A DNA stretch of 64,000 nt from Zhengella mangrovi. Its GTDB lineage: Bacteria; Pseudomonadota; Alphaproteobacteria; Rhizobiales; Rhizobiaceae. The stretch covers positions 124,001-188,000 of the forward strand of contig NZ_PDVP01000002.1 of NCBI RefSeq assembly GCF_002727065.1, in the 5' to 3' direction. Below the pieces are notes generated by a model. The model ran no database searches. It had not been told where the DNA came from and was given only the letters and a program-made list of their open reading frames with translations. Each line of letters begins with the position of its first letter. The first letter of the stretch is position 1. The position numbers and the translations under genes were made by a program. Positions 53,919-63,895 of this stretch are shown here, piece by piece.

Positions 53919-54935
53919 TCATGCAACGGCCGCGAACCAGGTGGCGAACTCGGCCCGCAAAGCCGCCTCGCCTGCCCCGTCATCGCGTCCCAGGTCCGCC
54001 GTGGCCAGGCCGGCCCGCGCGAGCGACCTGCCCGCCAGCAGCGGCGTCGCCGCGGCGACCGCGCGCATTTCCTCCATCAGTCCGTTGCAGTGAAGCACGA
54101 CGTCGCAGCCGGCCTCGAAGATGGCGCGGGTCTTGTCCCCGAAGGAGCCGGCAAGGGCCTTCATCGACACGTCATCGCTCATCAGCAGGCCGTCATAAGC
54201 CATCTCCCCGCGAATGATATCGGCGATCACCCGGGCAGACGTCGTTGCCGGATTGGCGGGGTCCAGCGCGGAATAGACAACATGGGCGGTCATCGCCATC
54301 GGGATATCAGCCAGCGCCTTGAAGGGCGGGAAATCGTGGGCGCGAAGCGCATCTGCCGGGACATCGACGACGGGCAGTTCCAAATGGCTGTCGGCAAAGG
54401 CGCGGCCGTGCCCGGGAATGTGCTTGATGACGGGCATGACGCCGCCGGCGCGAAGCCCGTCTGCCGCCGCGCGTCCCATCTCGGCCACCGTCACGGGGTC
54501 CTTGCCATAGGCCCGGTTGCCGATGACGTCATGCGCACCCTCCACCGGCACGTCCAGCACGGGCAGGCAGTCGGCATTGATGCCGAAGCGCTTCAGATCA
54601 AAGGCGTGGAGCCGCGACATCACCCACGCGGCCCGCAGGCCGGCATCCCGGTCGGCTGCATAGAGCGCGCCGAGCGCGGCGCCGGGCGGATAATCGGGTG
54701 CGAGCGGCGGCCTTATGCGCTGGACCCGGCCGCCCTCCTGGTCGATGAAAACTGGCACGTCACGACCGGCAATGTCGCGCAGCGCCCCGGTCAGCTCGAG
54801 GAGCTGCGCCGCGCTGGCCACATTGCGTGCAAAGAGGATATATCCCCATGGCTGCTCGCCGCGAAAGAAGCGCTGTTCTTCCGCCGTCAGTTCCAGGCCG
54901 GCCATGCCGACAATCATCGCCTTTGATTCGCTCAT
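53919..54935 (-). CDS. nagZ: Beta-N-acetylhexosaminidase (peptidoglycan recycling)
   Basis: A 338-residue GH3 enzyme releasing GlcNAc from anhydro-muropeptides in the cytosol. Family hallmarks: FIDQEGGRVQRIR, KHIPGHGRAFADSHLELP with the His/Asp catalytic loop, and MSDDVSMKALAG with the nucleophilic Asp. The ATG at 54935 is preferred (MSESKAMIVGMAG). It opens the nagZ-scpA-scpB run, after the terminator of the SPOR gene. Confidence 0.96.
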   Translation of the reverse strand: MSESKAMIVGMAGLELTAEEQRFFRGEQPWGYILFARNVASAAQLLELTGALRDIAGRDVPVFIDQEGGRVQRIRPPLAPDYPPGAALGALYAADRDAGLRAAWVMSRLHAFDLKRFGINADCLPVLDVPVEGAHDVIGNRAYGKDPVTVAEMGRAAADGLRAGGVMPVIKHIPGHGRAFADSHLELPVVDVPADALRAHDFPPFKALADIPMAMTAHVVYSALDPANPATTSARVIADIIRGEMAYDGLLMSDDVSMKALAGSFGDKTRAIFEAGCDVVLHCNGLMEEMRAVAAATPLLAGRSLARAGLATADLGRDDGAGEAALRAEFATWFAAVA

Positions 54936-55008
54936 GGCCTGATTCTGGCACGAATCAATGTCAATGACACGGCGGAAGCCTTCCGGCGCAAGGGTTCCCC
55001 ACAAGCAA

Positions 55009-55036
55009 AGGGGCCGCGCGGGCGGCCCCTCTTCCG
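55009..55036 (-). terminator. Terminator after the SPOR-domain gene
   Basis: A perfect 9-bp stem (AGGGGCCGC and GCGGCCCCT) with a 4-nt loop followed on the minus strand by TTTGCTTG. It lies 29 bp beyond the SPOR gene and before nagZ. Confidence 0.7.
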
Positions 55037-55058
55037 ATTGTTCACCCGTTTTCCCCGC

Positions 55059-58000
55059 CTAGCGCTTGGCCAGGCAATCGCCGCCGGCGGCCTTGATCTG
55101 GCGGCAGAGATTGGCGGCTTCCGTGAAGCTGCCCGCGGGAATGTTGACGCGGTAGAAGGTCCCCCGTCCCGGAATGTCGGCCGGCACGATGTTGACCCCG
55201 CGTCCGCCGATGATGCCCGAGTAGCGCTGCGAGAGGTTGCGGTAGGACGTCTGGGCCTGCTCGCGCGAGGGCTGCGACGCGATCTGCACCCACGCCGCCG
55301 GATTGGCCGTGGCGGTTGCTGCCGGCGCCGCCGGCTCCGCATTGGCCTGCTGCTGGCCATCTCGGCGGGTGGTACCGACGATGTTGACCGGCTGATCGGC
55401 CGGACGGTTCGGAACGACCGGCGGGGCCGCCTGGTCGCGATGGATCGTCGTCGTGCGCACCTGGCGCGCGGTCAAGCCGTTGTCCGCGGCTGCGGCGGTG
55501 CGCTCCGGCGCGCTGGCCCGGGGCGCTTCCTCGACCGCGGTCTCGATGATCTCGGGACGCGGTGCGGGAACCGGGACGGAAGCCGCCACGCCGGCGTTAC
55601 TGCCTGCTTCGCCCGTCTGCGGCGCGGTTTCAGCCGCCGGTGCCGGTTCGGCCGCAGCAGGCGTCTCGGCCTGTGCGGGCGCCGCTTCCGGTGCTTCCTT
55701 GGCCACCAGCGTTCCGTCCGGCTTGACGACGTATGTGCGAACGCGGCGCGGCGCCACGGCGGCCAGTTCCTTGGACGGACCCGGCTCCTCGGCGGTCTCG
55801 GCCGGGCTGATGCGATCCTCCGCCTTGCCCGTGGCGGCCGGCGCGGGAGCGGCGGTCTCGACGGACGCGGCATCCTGGCCGGGTCCGGGCGCAACGACGC
55901 GCACCGGCTTGCTCTTCACGTCCATGGGCGTCTCGGACTTGCTGACGAGCGTTTCCTGCTGCGGCGCGCCATCGACGGGCTTGCCGGCCACTTCCTCGTA
56001 GACCACGCGTTCCTGGTTCGGCACCTTGGTCCCGCCGGGGTTTTCCGGCTTCACCTTGACCGGCTCGGGATCGGCGCGAACGATCTCGCGGGCCGGCCCG
56101 CTGCCGCCACCACCCGAGAGCGCGAAGGCGCCGATGCCGCCGATGAGCGCGATCCCGGCGACGATCCCGGCGATCAGAAGGCCGCGCTTAGACCGCGGCG
56201 CCTCCTGCTCGTCTTCGCCGAAGTTGCCCAGCTGGTCGAACGCGAGGTCGCGCTCGAGTTCCTCGTCATAGGCCGGGGCTCCGGCGCCAAGGCTTGTTTC
56301 CTCGGCGTAGGCGTCGGTCATGGCATAGGAATCGCTTGGCACCTGCCGGGGGGCCTGGGGCGCGCCCTGTGCGGATGGCTGGCCGGGGGCCGGACGGTCA
56401 AAGGAAATGCCGGCGTCCTGCAATTCACGTTCAAAATAGCTCTCGAAGTCGATGCTCTGATCGGCCGGCGCGGCCTGGGTCGCGACTTCCGTCTGGAAAT
56501 CATCACCGAGGAGATCGTTCAGGCCGGCGTCGGCCGCCTGCATGGTATCGTCCCCGCCGAAATCCATCTCCGGCAGATCGAGATCGTCGGCGACAACGAT
56601 ACCGGCCTCGGGCACGTCCACAGTGTTGATTTCCGGCATGTCTGCGGCCGGCTCCGGCGCCTTGTCCTTGCGTCCGAACCCGAACCGCGAGACGAAACCG
56701 CCGACCGCACCGGCCGCTGCCGCGGCCGCCATGGCCCCGCCGCCCCGAGACGGCTGCCCGGGCGTAGTGTCCGGGGCCATCGCCCCGGTGTCCGTTTCCG
56801 CATGGCCGCCATCATCAAGGGCGGCAGCTTCCAGGCCCGCGATGAGGGCCGGATCGAGATCGAACTCGACCTCGGTCGACTGGTTTGCCATCGACGGCTC
56901 TTCAACCGGCGTCATGGACTGGTCGGCAAGGCCGAAGTCCTCGTCGACGAAACTCTGGTCCAGAAAGGCGGATTCATCGAATTCCGGCAGTTCCTCTTCC
57001 GGTCCGGTTTCGGAGAAGGACCGCAGCGGGGCTTCCTCGATGGACGCCGGGATTTCCGGCACTTGGTCCGCGCCGCTTTCCTTGGAAGCCGCAAACAGCG
57101 CCTGTTCAAAGGCGCTCTCCACGTCGAGATCGAGGAAATCGCCGGTGTCGGCGGTCTCCGCAGCCGGTTCCTCGGTCACATCCGCCTGCGCGAAAGCGTC
57201 CGGCAGAGCCTCGGCGGGTTGCGTGAATGCCACCTCGTCGAACGCGATGTCCGGCATGCCGTACCCATCGGCGGGTGCCTGGCCGTCGTCGAGATCGATC
57301 GACCCGGCGTGGTCCGCCGCCGTTGCCGGCGCATCCTCAGGGGAAGGCTCCTGGCTCCATGCACGGGCGACAGGCTCGTCCTCGACGGGCGCCCTCTCCG
57401 GCTGGGGCTCAACGGCCTGCGGACGGATTTCGCGGAAATTGCTGTAGGCGAACCGGGGTTGCATTTCTTCGCGGGCCGACGGCGCGGCACCGTGCTCCTC
57501 GTGCGCAGGAGTGTCGTCAATCCGGTCGTATGCCGGCTCTGCCGCGTCCACCGGCGGCTGAGGCTGCACTTCGGCCGGCCCACCGGCCAGAAGCGCTTCA
57601 AGTTCATCCTCGAAGCTGTTGTCGGCAAAGGACATTCCAGCATCTGCCGCCTCCGGCGCGCTCGCAACCGGCTCGACAATATCCGGATGTTCTACCGCGG
57701 CTTCCTCATCGAAACCCGTCTCGGCCTCATGGTCGGCGACTGTCTCTTCCGGCTGCCAGCCGGCTTTCTGGTACGTAGCGAACCCGGGCTGTTCCTGGAA
57801 GGCGGGCGCCGCCTCGCCGGGCTGTTCGGGCTCGGCATCGGCGGCATCATTCCATTCGCCGGCACCGGATGGCCAGGAAGCGCTGTCGTCCACGGGTGCG
57901 ACCGTGGACTCGCTCCACTGCTGGTCTTCCGCCATGGCCTCGGCGGGATCCGGCTCTGTGACCGTCTCACCAGCGGGCTCGAAAACGAAGGGCATATCCA

Positions 58001-58733
58001 CGGCCGCAGGCGCGCTGTCTTCCACCGGCCCGGCGTCGCCGTCGGCTGTCGCCACGGCTTCCGGTTCGACGGTCTCCGCCGGTTCGAACGGAGCCACAGT
58101 TTCCGGCTGCGGCAGCTCCGGCTCGTAGGCAGCCTCGGCCTCGACGGCGCTTCCGGCGGGCTCGTCATGGTCCGGAACGGCGTCCCAGGCGCTCACCGGC
58201 TCGGCGGGCGCCTCCACGGCAGCAGCTTCCCGCGACCAGTCGAGGTCGGAAAAAATATCGTCGAGCGCAGCGACCGGTTCGTCGTCATCGGCGCCGACGG
58301 CCGGTTCGGCCTGCTGCTGCACCGCAGGCGCGGTCTCGACGGTTTCGGCGGGCACATCGAATTCGAAATCCGTGAGGAGTTCGTCGGCGGCCGCCTGCGG
58401 CTGTTCGGCTTCCGCGGCCGGTTCGAACGCGGCAGTCTGATCCTGGCCCGCGTCCAGGCCGGTCACCGGCGCCGGCTCGGCCTCGGTCTGCGAACCCGGC
58501 AGGGACCAACCGATCCATGACGATCCCGCCTGCTCGACCGGTCCGGGCTGCTCCGCCTGCCCTTCAGACGTCATGGGCAGCAGTTCCTGCTCCATGTCGA
58601 TTGACGGCATGTCCGCCTGCTCAGCCGGCCATGGATTGTCCGAAACGTCGAAGATATTGGCGAGCTTCGATAGCGGATCGTCTGGCGACAGACCGAGATC
58701 GAGATCCAGCTTCGCGGATTTGGTGTTTGCCAT
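55059..58733 (-). CDS. Very large SPOR-domain membrane protein
   Basis: A 1224-residue protein: about 845 residues of acidic, Ala/Pro/Glu-rich low-complexity sequence at the N terminus, one membrane helix (about 848-872, LLIAGIVAGIALIGGIGAFAL), a periplasmic Pro/Ala-rich linker, and a C-terminal SPOR domain (about 1147-1224, AWVQIASQPSREQAQTSYRNL to CRQIKAAGGDCLAKR). SPOR domains bind denuded glycan strands at division sites, so it is probably a divisome or wall-binding protein. The cytoplasmic part repeats short motifs such as FEDELEALL, VESAFEQALF, FESYFEREL and YDEELERDL. The ATG at 58733 is followed by MANTKSAKLDLDLGL. It follows argS by about 100 bp. Confidence 0.93.
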   Translation of the reverse strand: MANTKSAKLDLDLGLSPDDPLSKLANIFDVSDNPWPAEQADMPSIDMEQELLPMTSEGQAEQPGPVEQAGSSWIGWSLPGSQTEAEPAPVTGLDAGQDQTAAFEPAAEAEQPQAAADELLTDFEFDVPAETVETAPAVQQQAEPAVGADDDEPVAALDDIFSDLDWSREAAAVEAPAEPVSAWDAVPDHDEPAGSAVEAEAAYEPELPQPETVAPFEPAETVEPEAVATADGDAGPVEDSAPAAVDMPFVFEPAGETVTEPDPAEAMAEDQQWSESTVAPVDDSASWPSGAGEWNDAADAEPEQPGEAAPAFQEQPGFATYQKAGWQPEETVADHEAETGFDEEAAVEHPDIVEPVASAPEAADAGMSFADNSFEDELEALLAGGPAEVQPQPPVDAAEPAYDRIDDTPAHEEHGAAPSAREEMQPRFAYSNFREIRPQAVEPQPERAPVEDEPVARAWSQEPSPEDAPATAADHAGSIDLDDGQAPADGYGMPDIAFDEVAFTQPAEALPDAFAQADVTEEPAAETADTGDFLDLDVESAFEQALFAASKESGADQVPEIPASIEEAPLRSFSETGPEEELPEFDESAFLDQSFVDEDFGLADQSMTPVEEPSMANQSTEVEFDLDPALIAGLEAAALDDGGHAETDTGAMAPDTTPGQPSRGGGAMAAAAAAGAVGGFVSRFGFGRKDKAPEPAADMPEINTVDVPEAGIVVADDLDLPEMDFGGDDTMQAADAGLNDLLGDDFQTEVATQAAPADQSIDFESYFERELQDAGISFDRPAPGQPSAQGAPQAPRQVPSDSYAMTDAYAEETSLGAGAPAYDEELERDLAFDQLGNFGEDEQEAPRSKRGLLIAGIVAGIALIGGIGAFALSGGGGSGPAREIVRADPEPVKVKPENPGGTKVPNQERVVYEEVAGKPVDGAPQQETLVSKSETPMDVKSKPVRVVAPGPGQDAASVETAAPAPAATGKAEDRISPAETAEEPGPSKELAAVAPRRVRTYVVKPDGTLVAKEAPEAAPAQAETPAAAEPAPAAETAPQTGEAGSNAGVAASVPVPAPRPEIIETAVEEAPRASAPERTAAAADNGLTARQVRTTTIHRDQAAPPVVPNRPADQPVNIVGTTRRDGQQQANAEPAAPAATATANPAAWVQIASQPSREQAQTSYRNLSQRYSGIIGGRGVNIVPADIPGRGTFYRVNIPAGSFTEAANLCRQIKAAGGDCLAKR

Positions 58734-58835
58734 GTCTTGTCCCGTACACCTTACCAACCGGGCGCCGCCGAGCGCCAAATTATCGGCGTTACCAGCCCAT
58801 TGTGGGCAAAAGGTGACAGGCAGTCTAAACCTAAA

Positions 58836-60593
58836 TTAGCGCATTTCCTCCGGTGCATCGGCACCGACCAGACCAAGTCCAGCCTGAAGAACGTCCAGCA
58901 CTGCCTGCACCAGCCCTAGCCTGGCGCGTGTCAATTCTGGATCGTTAACCTTAATAAAGCGTAAGCCGGGGTTGTCCGTCCCCCTGTTCCAGTGGGCATG
59001 CAGGGCGCTGGCTAGTTCATAGAGGTAGAAGGCGACGCGATGCGGTTCCAGCGCGGCAGCGGCCGCTTCCACCAGGCGCGGCCATTCGGCCAGCTTGCGG
59101 ATGAGCGCGATCTCGCCTTCGTCGGTCAGCTGGGCGGCACCGTCCTCCAGCCCTTCCCGGCGGGCAATCGTGTCGCCGAACTGCTCGGCGGCCTGGCGGA
59201 AGACCGAATGGCAACGGGCCGAGGCATATTGCACGTAGAAGACCGGGTTGTCCTTGGACTGCTCGGTGACCTTGGCGAAATCGAAGTCGAGCGGCGCATC
59301 CGCCTTGCGGTAGAGCATCATGAAACGCACGGGATCGCGGCCGACCTCGTCGACCACGTCGCGCAGGGTCACGAACTCGCCGGCCCGCTTGGACATGCGC
59401 ACGGGCTCGCCGTCGCGATAGAGCTTGACCAGTTGCGTCAGCACGATCGTCAGCTCGATCTCGCCGCCGGAAATGGCACGCGCCAGCGCCTCCATGCGCT
59501 TGACGTAGCCGCCATGGTCGGCACCGAGCACAAAGATGAGCTTCTCGAAGCCGCGGCGGTACTTGTCGAGCATGTAGGCGACGTCGGCGGCGAAATAGGT
59601 GTAGGCGCCGTCCGATTTCATCAGCGGGCGGTCGATGTCATCGCCGACATCGGTGGAGCGGAACAGCGTTTGCTCACGGTCTTCCCAGTCCTCGGGCTTC
59701 TGCCCCTTGGGGGGCGGCAGCTTGCCGCGATAGACATGGCCCTTCATGGTCAGGTCGTTGATCGCCGAGCGGATCAGCTGCGCATTTTCGGCGTGAAGCT
59801 GGCGCTCGGAGAAGAAGACCTCGTGGGTGACGTTCAGCGCCGCGAGATCTCCGCGGATGACGTCCATCATCATGGCAACGGACTTGTCCTTGGCGATGGC
59901 CAGCGCGTCGTCCGCCGACATCGACAGCAGGGCATCGCCATGCTCGGCCTTCAGCGCCTCGCCGACGGGCTTCAGGTAGTCGCCGGGATAGAGACCGGCG
60001 GGAATCTCGCCGATGTCCTCGCCCAGGGCCTCGCGGTAGCGCAGCAGCACCGACCGGCCGAGCACGTCGATCTGCACGCCGGCATCGTTGATGTAATATT
60101 CCTTGGTGACGTCGAAGCCGGCGAAGGCCAGCAGATTGGCCAGGGCATCGCCGACCACTGCGCCGCGGCAGTGACCGACGTGCATGGGGCCCGTCGGATT
60201 GGCCGACACGTACTCGACGTTGACCTTGTGGCCCTGCCCCACCGACGAGCGGCCGAACGCCGGACCGGCGGCAAGCATTCCCTTCAGCAGGTTCTGCCAG
60301 AAGGCATCGGAAAGGCGCAGGTTGATGAAGCCGGGGCCGGCGACCTCGGCGCTGGCGACATCGCCGTCGGCGGCCAGCGCATCGGCAATGGCCTGGGCCA
60401 GGTCGCGCGGGTTGCGGCCAACCTGCTTGGCCAGGACCATGGCAACGTTGCACGCCAGGTCGCCGTGGGAGGCGTCGCGCGGCGGCTCCACCGCGATGCG
60501 CGACAGGTCGGGCCGTGCGCCCTCCTTCGTCTCCAGTCCCAGGTTTTCGACAATGGCGAGAATTCGCGCAGTGAACTCGGCGAAGATGTTCAT
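58836..60593 (-). CDS. argS: Arginyl-tRNA synthetase
   Basis: A 585-residue class I synthetase. The HIGH-like motif is [15 protein letters not shown] and the KMSKS-like motif is [12 protein letters not shown]; the N-terminal Add1 domain and C-terminal anticodon-binding helical domain are complete. It lies between dgt and the SPOR gene on the same strand, an order common in this group. Confidence 0.98.
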   Translation of the reverse strand: MNIFAEFTARILAIVENLGLETKEGARPDLSRIAVEPPRDASHGDLACNVAMVLAKQVGRNPRDLAQAIADALAADGDVASAEVAGPGFINLRLSDAFWQNLLKGMLAAGPAFGRSSVGQGHKVNVEYVSANPTGPMHVGHCRGAVVGDALANLLAFAGFDVTKEYYINDAGVQIDVLGRSVLLRYREALGEDIGEIPAGLYPGDYLKPVGEALKAEHGDALLSMSADDALAIAKDKSVAMMMDVIRGDLAALNVTHEVFFSERQLHAENAQLIRSAINDLTMKGHVYRGKLPPPKGQKPEDWEDREQTLFRSTDVGDDIDRPLMKSDGAYTYFAADVAYMLDKYRRGFEKLIFVLGADHGGYVKRMEALARAISGGEIELTIVLTQLVKLYRDGEPVRMSKRAGEFVTLRDVVDEVGRDPVRFMMLYRKADAPLDFDFAKVTEQSKDNPVFYVQYASARCHSVFRQAAEQFGDTIARREGLEDGAAQLTDEGEIALIRKLAEWPRLVEAAAAALEPHRVAFYLYELASALHAHWNRGTDNPGLRFIKVNDPELTRARLGLVQAVLDVLQAGLGLVGADAPEEMR

Positions 60594-60653
60594 GGATACA
60601 GTCCGTACGGATGACAGGCCGGGCCAGGCGGCCCATGGAAACCGGGCTTCGCC

Positions 60654-61862
60654 CTACCCCATCTCCACCTTGCGGTCAAACAGCCGTTCATATTCCTTCA
60701 ACGCGTAGGTATCGGTCATCCCGGACAGGAAGTCGGCGACATGGCGCGCGCGGCCGGTCTCGTCGGCCGGCGTCTCGGCGGCCCAGTGCCCGGTCATGGC
60801 GGCCGGATCGGCCATGTAGGCGTCGAACAGTTCACGCACCACCCGGTCGGCATCCCGGCGCCAACGGACGACGTCGGGATGGCGGTACATGCGCGCGAAG
60901 AGGAAGCGCTTGAGCTGGCGGTCGGTCTCGCGCATGGCGTCGGAAAAACCGGCGATCGTCATGCCGGCATTGCGCACGTCGTCCGGCCCGGCCGGCGAGA
61001 CCTGCTGCAGCCGCTCCTGCGCTGTCACGATCACGTCTTCCACCATGGCGGTGATCTGGCGTCGCATGAACTCGTGACCGGTGCGAACCCGGTCCAGGCC
61101 GGGCCAGGCCTTGCGAACCGTCTCCAGCGTAGTGGCCACGAAAGGCACCTCGGCCTCGAGGTCTTCTAGCGTGAAAAGGCCGGCCCGGGTGCCATCGTCG
61201 ATATCGTGGGTGTTGTAGGCGATGTCGTCGGCGATGGCTGCCGCCTGCGCTTCCAGGGAGGCATGTTGCGCCAGGCCCAGCGGGAAGTCCGCGTCGAAAT
61301 CCAGGATGTCGTGCGGGACCGGGCCCTTGATGCCGTTTCCCTCGGCATCGGTGAGCGGACCGTTGTGCTTGACCAGACCTTCCAGCGATTCCCAGGTGAG
61401 GTTCAGCCCGTCGAACGCCGCGTAGCGCCGTTCCAGCCGCGTGACGATGCGCAGCGACTGGGCATTGTGATCAAAGCCGCCGTAGCCTGCCATTTTTTCG
61501 TCCAGCGCATCCTCGCCCGTGTGGCCGAAGGGCGTGTGGCCGAAATCGTGGACAAGGGCCACGGCCTCCGCGAGATCCTCGTCGACCATCAGCGACCGGG
61601 CGATCGCACGGGCGATCTGCGACACCTCGATCGTGTGGGTCAGGCGCGTGCGGAAGTGGTCGCCCTCGTGGGCGACGAAGACCTGCGTCTTGTGCTTCAG
61701 CCGGCGGAAGGCATTGGAATGGATGATCCGGTCGCGGTCGCGCTGGAAGGGCGTGCGCGTCGGGCTCTCCGGCTCCGGAATCAGCCGTCCACGCGTCCGG
61801 GCGGGGTCGCAGGCATAGGATGCGCGCGGCCGGTAGCCGTATCCGATGTCGCCGAGGCTCAT
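60654..61862 (-). CDS. dgt: Deoxyguanosinetriphosphate triphosphohydrolase-like protein
   Basis: A 402-residue HD-domain dNTPase. Motifs are [19 protein letters not shown] (first His), [17 protein letters not shown] (HD pair) and [14 protein letters not shown] (late Asp). It is the deoxyguanosinetriphosphatase-like type 2 subgroup typical of alphaproteobacteria; substrate range not certain. It faces erpA divergently, 113 bp apart. Confidence 0.95.
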   Translation of the reverse strand: MSLGDIGYGYRPRASYACDPARTRGRLIPEPESPTRTPFQRDRDRIIHSNAFRRLKHKTQVFVAHEGDHFRTRLTHTIEVSQIARAIARSLMVDEDLAEAVALVHDFGHTPFGHTGEDALDEKMAGYGGFDHNAQSLRIVTRLERRYAAFDGLNLTWESLEGLVKHNGPLTDAEGNGIKGPVPHDILDFDADFPLGLAQHASLEAQAAAIADDIAYNTHDIDDGTRAGLFTLEDLEAEVPFVATTLETVRKAWPGLDRVRTGHEFMRRQITAMVEDVIVTAQERLQQVSPAGPDDVRNAGMTIAGFSDAMRETDRQLKRFLFARMYRHPDVVRWRRDADRVVRELFDAYMADPAAMTGHWAAETPADETGRARHVADFLSGMTDTYALKEYERLFDRKVEMG

Positions 61863-61975
61863 GGTTGTCCCGTCAGTTGTGCCGCTCGTTGAGCGAAGCC
61901 GCCTGACTGCCGCGGTTGACGGCTCCGCACCGGCTTCTTACCTATGATGACAAAGCAATTGCAAGGTTCGACACG

Positions 61976-62326
61976 ATGGGTCACGACGCGGCAAGCACCA
62001 TGAAGGGCGTGGACGTTACGGACGCGGCGGCACGCCGTATCCGGAAGGTCCTGGAAAAGGAACCGGGAAAGATCGGGTTGCGGATCGCGGTGGAAGGCGG
62101 CGGATGTTCCGGCTTTTCCTACCTGATCGACCTGACCGACATGCAGAACGACGACGACGTGGTCTTCGAGAAGGCCGGCGCGAAGGTTCTCATCGACGAG
62201 TTGTCGCTTGTCTACATGGGCGGCTCGACCGTGGACTTCGTCGATGAACTGATGGGCCAGGCCTTCCGGATCGACAATCCGAACGCGGTGGCGAGCTGCG
62301 GCTGCGGTACCAGCTTCTCGATCTGA
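61976..62326 (+). CDS. erpA: A-type iron-sulfur cluster insertion protein
   Basis: A 116-residue A-type carrier delivering Fe-S clusters to apoproteins. The three ligand cysteines are in GGGCSGF (Cys44) and CGCGTSF (Cys108, Cys110). It is nearest ErpA/IscA; the exact subclass is not certain. Start is ATG at 61976 with AAGG upstream; an ATG at 62000 is also possible. It is single-gene, closed by a strong terminator at 62350-62383. Confidence 0.95.
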   Translation: MGHDAASTMKGVDVTDAAARRIRKVLEKEPGKIGLRIAVEGGGCSGFSYLIDLTDMQNDDDVVFEKAGAKVLIDELSLVYMGGSTVDFVDELMGQAFRIDNPNAVASCGCGTSFSI

Positions 62327-62349
62327 CGATACCCATTGCATGGAAAAGG

Positions 62350-62383
62350 CCGCGGCAGGTGACCTGCCGCGGACTTTTTTTTT
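62350..62383 (+). terminator. Rho-independent terminator of erpA
   Basis: A GC-rich 10-bp perfect stem (CCGCGGCAGG/CCTGCCGCGG) with a 3-nt loop and a run of nine T, 24 bp after the erpA stop. Confidence 0.95.
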
Positions 62384-62410
62384 ATCACAGGCTCTGAAAG
62401 GAGCCTTCTG

Positions 62411-63766
62411 TCAGTCCAGTTCCTCGGGCAGCAGCAGGTTCAGCACGACGGCGATGAGGGCCGAAGGCAGAAGACCCGATGTCAGCAGGATCTGAAGAGT
62501 CTTGGGGAGATGCTGCAGGGCTCCGGGTTCCAACTGAAGGCCAAGACCGACGGACAATGCCACGGCGAAGATCACCATGTTGCGCCGGTTCCAGGTCACT
62601 TCGGACAGCATGTTGATGCCGGCCGCCGCGACCATGCCGAACATCACGATGACGCCGCCGCCGAGCACATGGATCGGCACGGTGGACACGATTGCTCCGA
62701 CCTTGGGTACGAGGCCGCAGATGATCAGGAAGATCGCGCCGTAGGTCACGACATGACGGCTCATCACGCCGGTGATGGAGATCAGGCCGACGTTCTGCGA
62801 GAAGGACGTGTTCGGCAGCCCACCGAAAATGCCGGCGACCGCGGTACCGAGACCGTCAGCGAAGGTCGCCCCGGAGATCTCCTTGTCCGTTGCCTCACGA
62901 TTCGCGCCGCCCTTGCAGATGCCGGACGTGTCGCCCACGGTCTCGATGGCTGAAACGATTGCCATGAAGCACATGCCGATGATGATGGCGGAGTTGAACT
63001 CGAAGCCCCACTTGAAAGGTTCAGGCAGCGCGAAGGCGGCGGCGCGGCCGACATTCTCGAAGCTGACCTGGCCCATCAGCAGCGCCACGACGTAACCGGC
63101 GATCAGGCCGAGAAGAACGGCGGCGATGGAGAGGAAACCCCTGGTAAAGAACTTGATGGCCAGGGTCACCACGACCACCACGAGCGCCGGGCCCCAATAG
63201 GCCATCGTGCCATAGGCCGGCTTGCCGATCAGCGGAACACCGCCGGCGGCATACTGAATCCCGACCCGCACAAGAGCCAGTCCGATCATCAGCACGATCA
63301 GGCCGGTCACGAGCGGCGGCAACGCAAACCGGATGCGGCCGATGATGAACCCGAGGCAGAAGTGGAACATGCCGCCGATCAGGACACCGGTCATCAGACC
63401 GCCCAGCCCGGCCACACCCTGCCCAGCCACAGCCGGAATCATGATGGGAAGAAAAGCGAAGCTCGTTCCCTGCACGATCGGAAGGCGGGCCCCGACCGGT
63501 CCCATGCCGATGGTCTGGAACAGCGTCGCGATGCCTGCGAAGAGCATCGACATCTGGATCATGTAGATCAGGTTCGGAAAGTCGGGAGAATTGGACCCGA
63601 AACCGAAGCCGGCGGCACCCGCGACGATGATTGCCGGCGTGACGTTGGAAGCGAACATGGCCAGCACGTGCTGAATACCCAGCGGCACGGCATGGATGAC
63701 GGGTGGCGTATAATCCGGATCCCGAAGCAATTGCTTCATGTCCGCGGACGCGGCAGCTTCACTCAT
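62411..63766 (-). CDS. NCS2 family xanthine/uric acid permease
   Basis: A 451-residue nucleobase:cation symporter-2 (NCS2/NAT) with about 14 membrane segments. The NAT signature reads SQNVGLISITGV (the Q-N-x-G-x4-T-G form of xanthine/urate carriers), and helix 8 has IETVGDTSGIC. This points to xanthine or uric acid rather than uracil, but substrate is inference. Start at 63766 follows GGAGGGG at eight bases. It sits between erpA and xthA, which are adjacent in many relatives, so it may be a lineage-specific insertion. Confidence 0.92.
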   Translation of the reverse strand: MSEAAASADMKQLLRDPDYTPPVIHAVPLGIQHVLAMFASNVTPAIIVAGAAGFGFGSNSPDFPNLIYMIQMSMLFAGIATLFQTIGMGPVGARLPIVQGTSFAFLPIMIPAVAGQGVAGLGGLMTGVLIGGMFHFCLGFIIGRIRFALPPLVTGLIVLMIGLALVRVGIQYAAGGVPLIGKPAYGTMAYWGPALVVVVVTLAIKFFTRGFLSIAAVLLGLIAGYVVALLMGQVSFENVGRAAAFALPEPFKWGFEFNSAIIIGMCFMAIVSAIETVGDTSGICKGGANREATDKEISGATFADGLGTAVAGIFGGLPNTSFSQNVGLISITGVMSRHVVTYGAIFLIICGLVPKVGAIVSTVPIHVLGGGVIVMFGMVAAAGINMLSEVTWNRRNMVIFAVALSVGLGLQLEPGALQHLPKTLQILLTSGLLPSALIAVVLNLLLPEELD

Positions 63767-63895
63767 TGTGTTGACCCCTCCGTTGTTGTTAAGTGCAGCC
63801 GGTCCCCACCGGCCGCAATCCAACTGCAGGATCATGCAGAGCGGCAAAAGGAACCATCCATTTTTTCTTGAAACACTTGCTTTGCGTAGTCCGAC

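Noticed and set aside
55038-58520. 1160-codon plus-strand frame opposite the SPOR gene
   Set aside because: Antisense of the low-complexity SPOR protein; Arg/Gly-rich with no domain or start signal.
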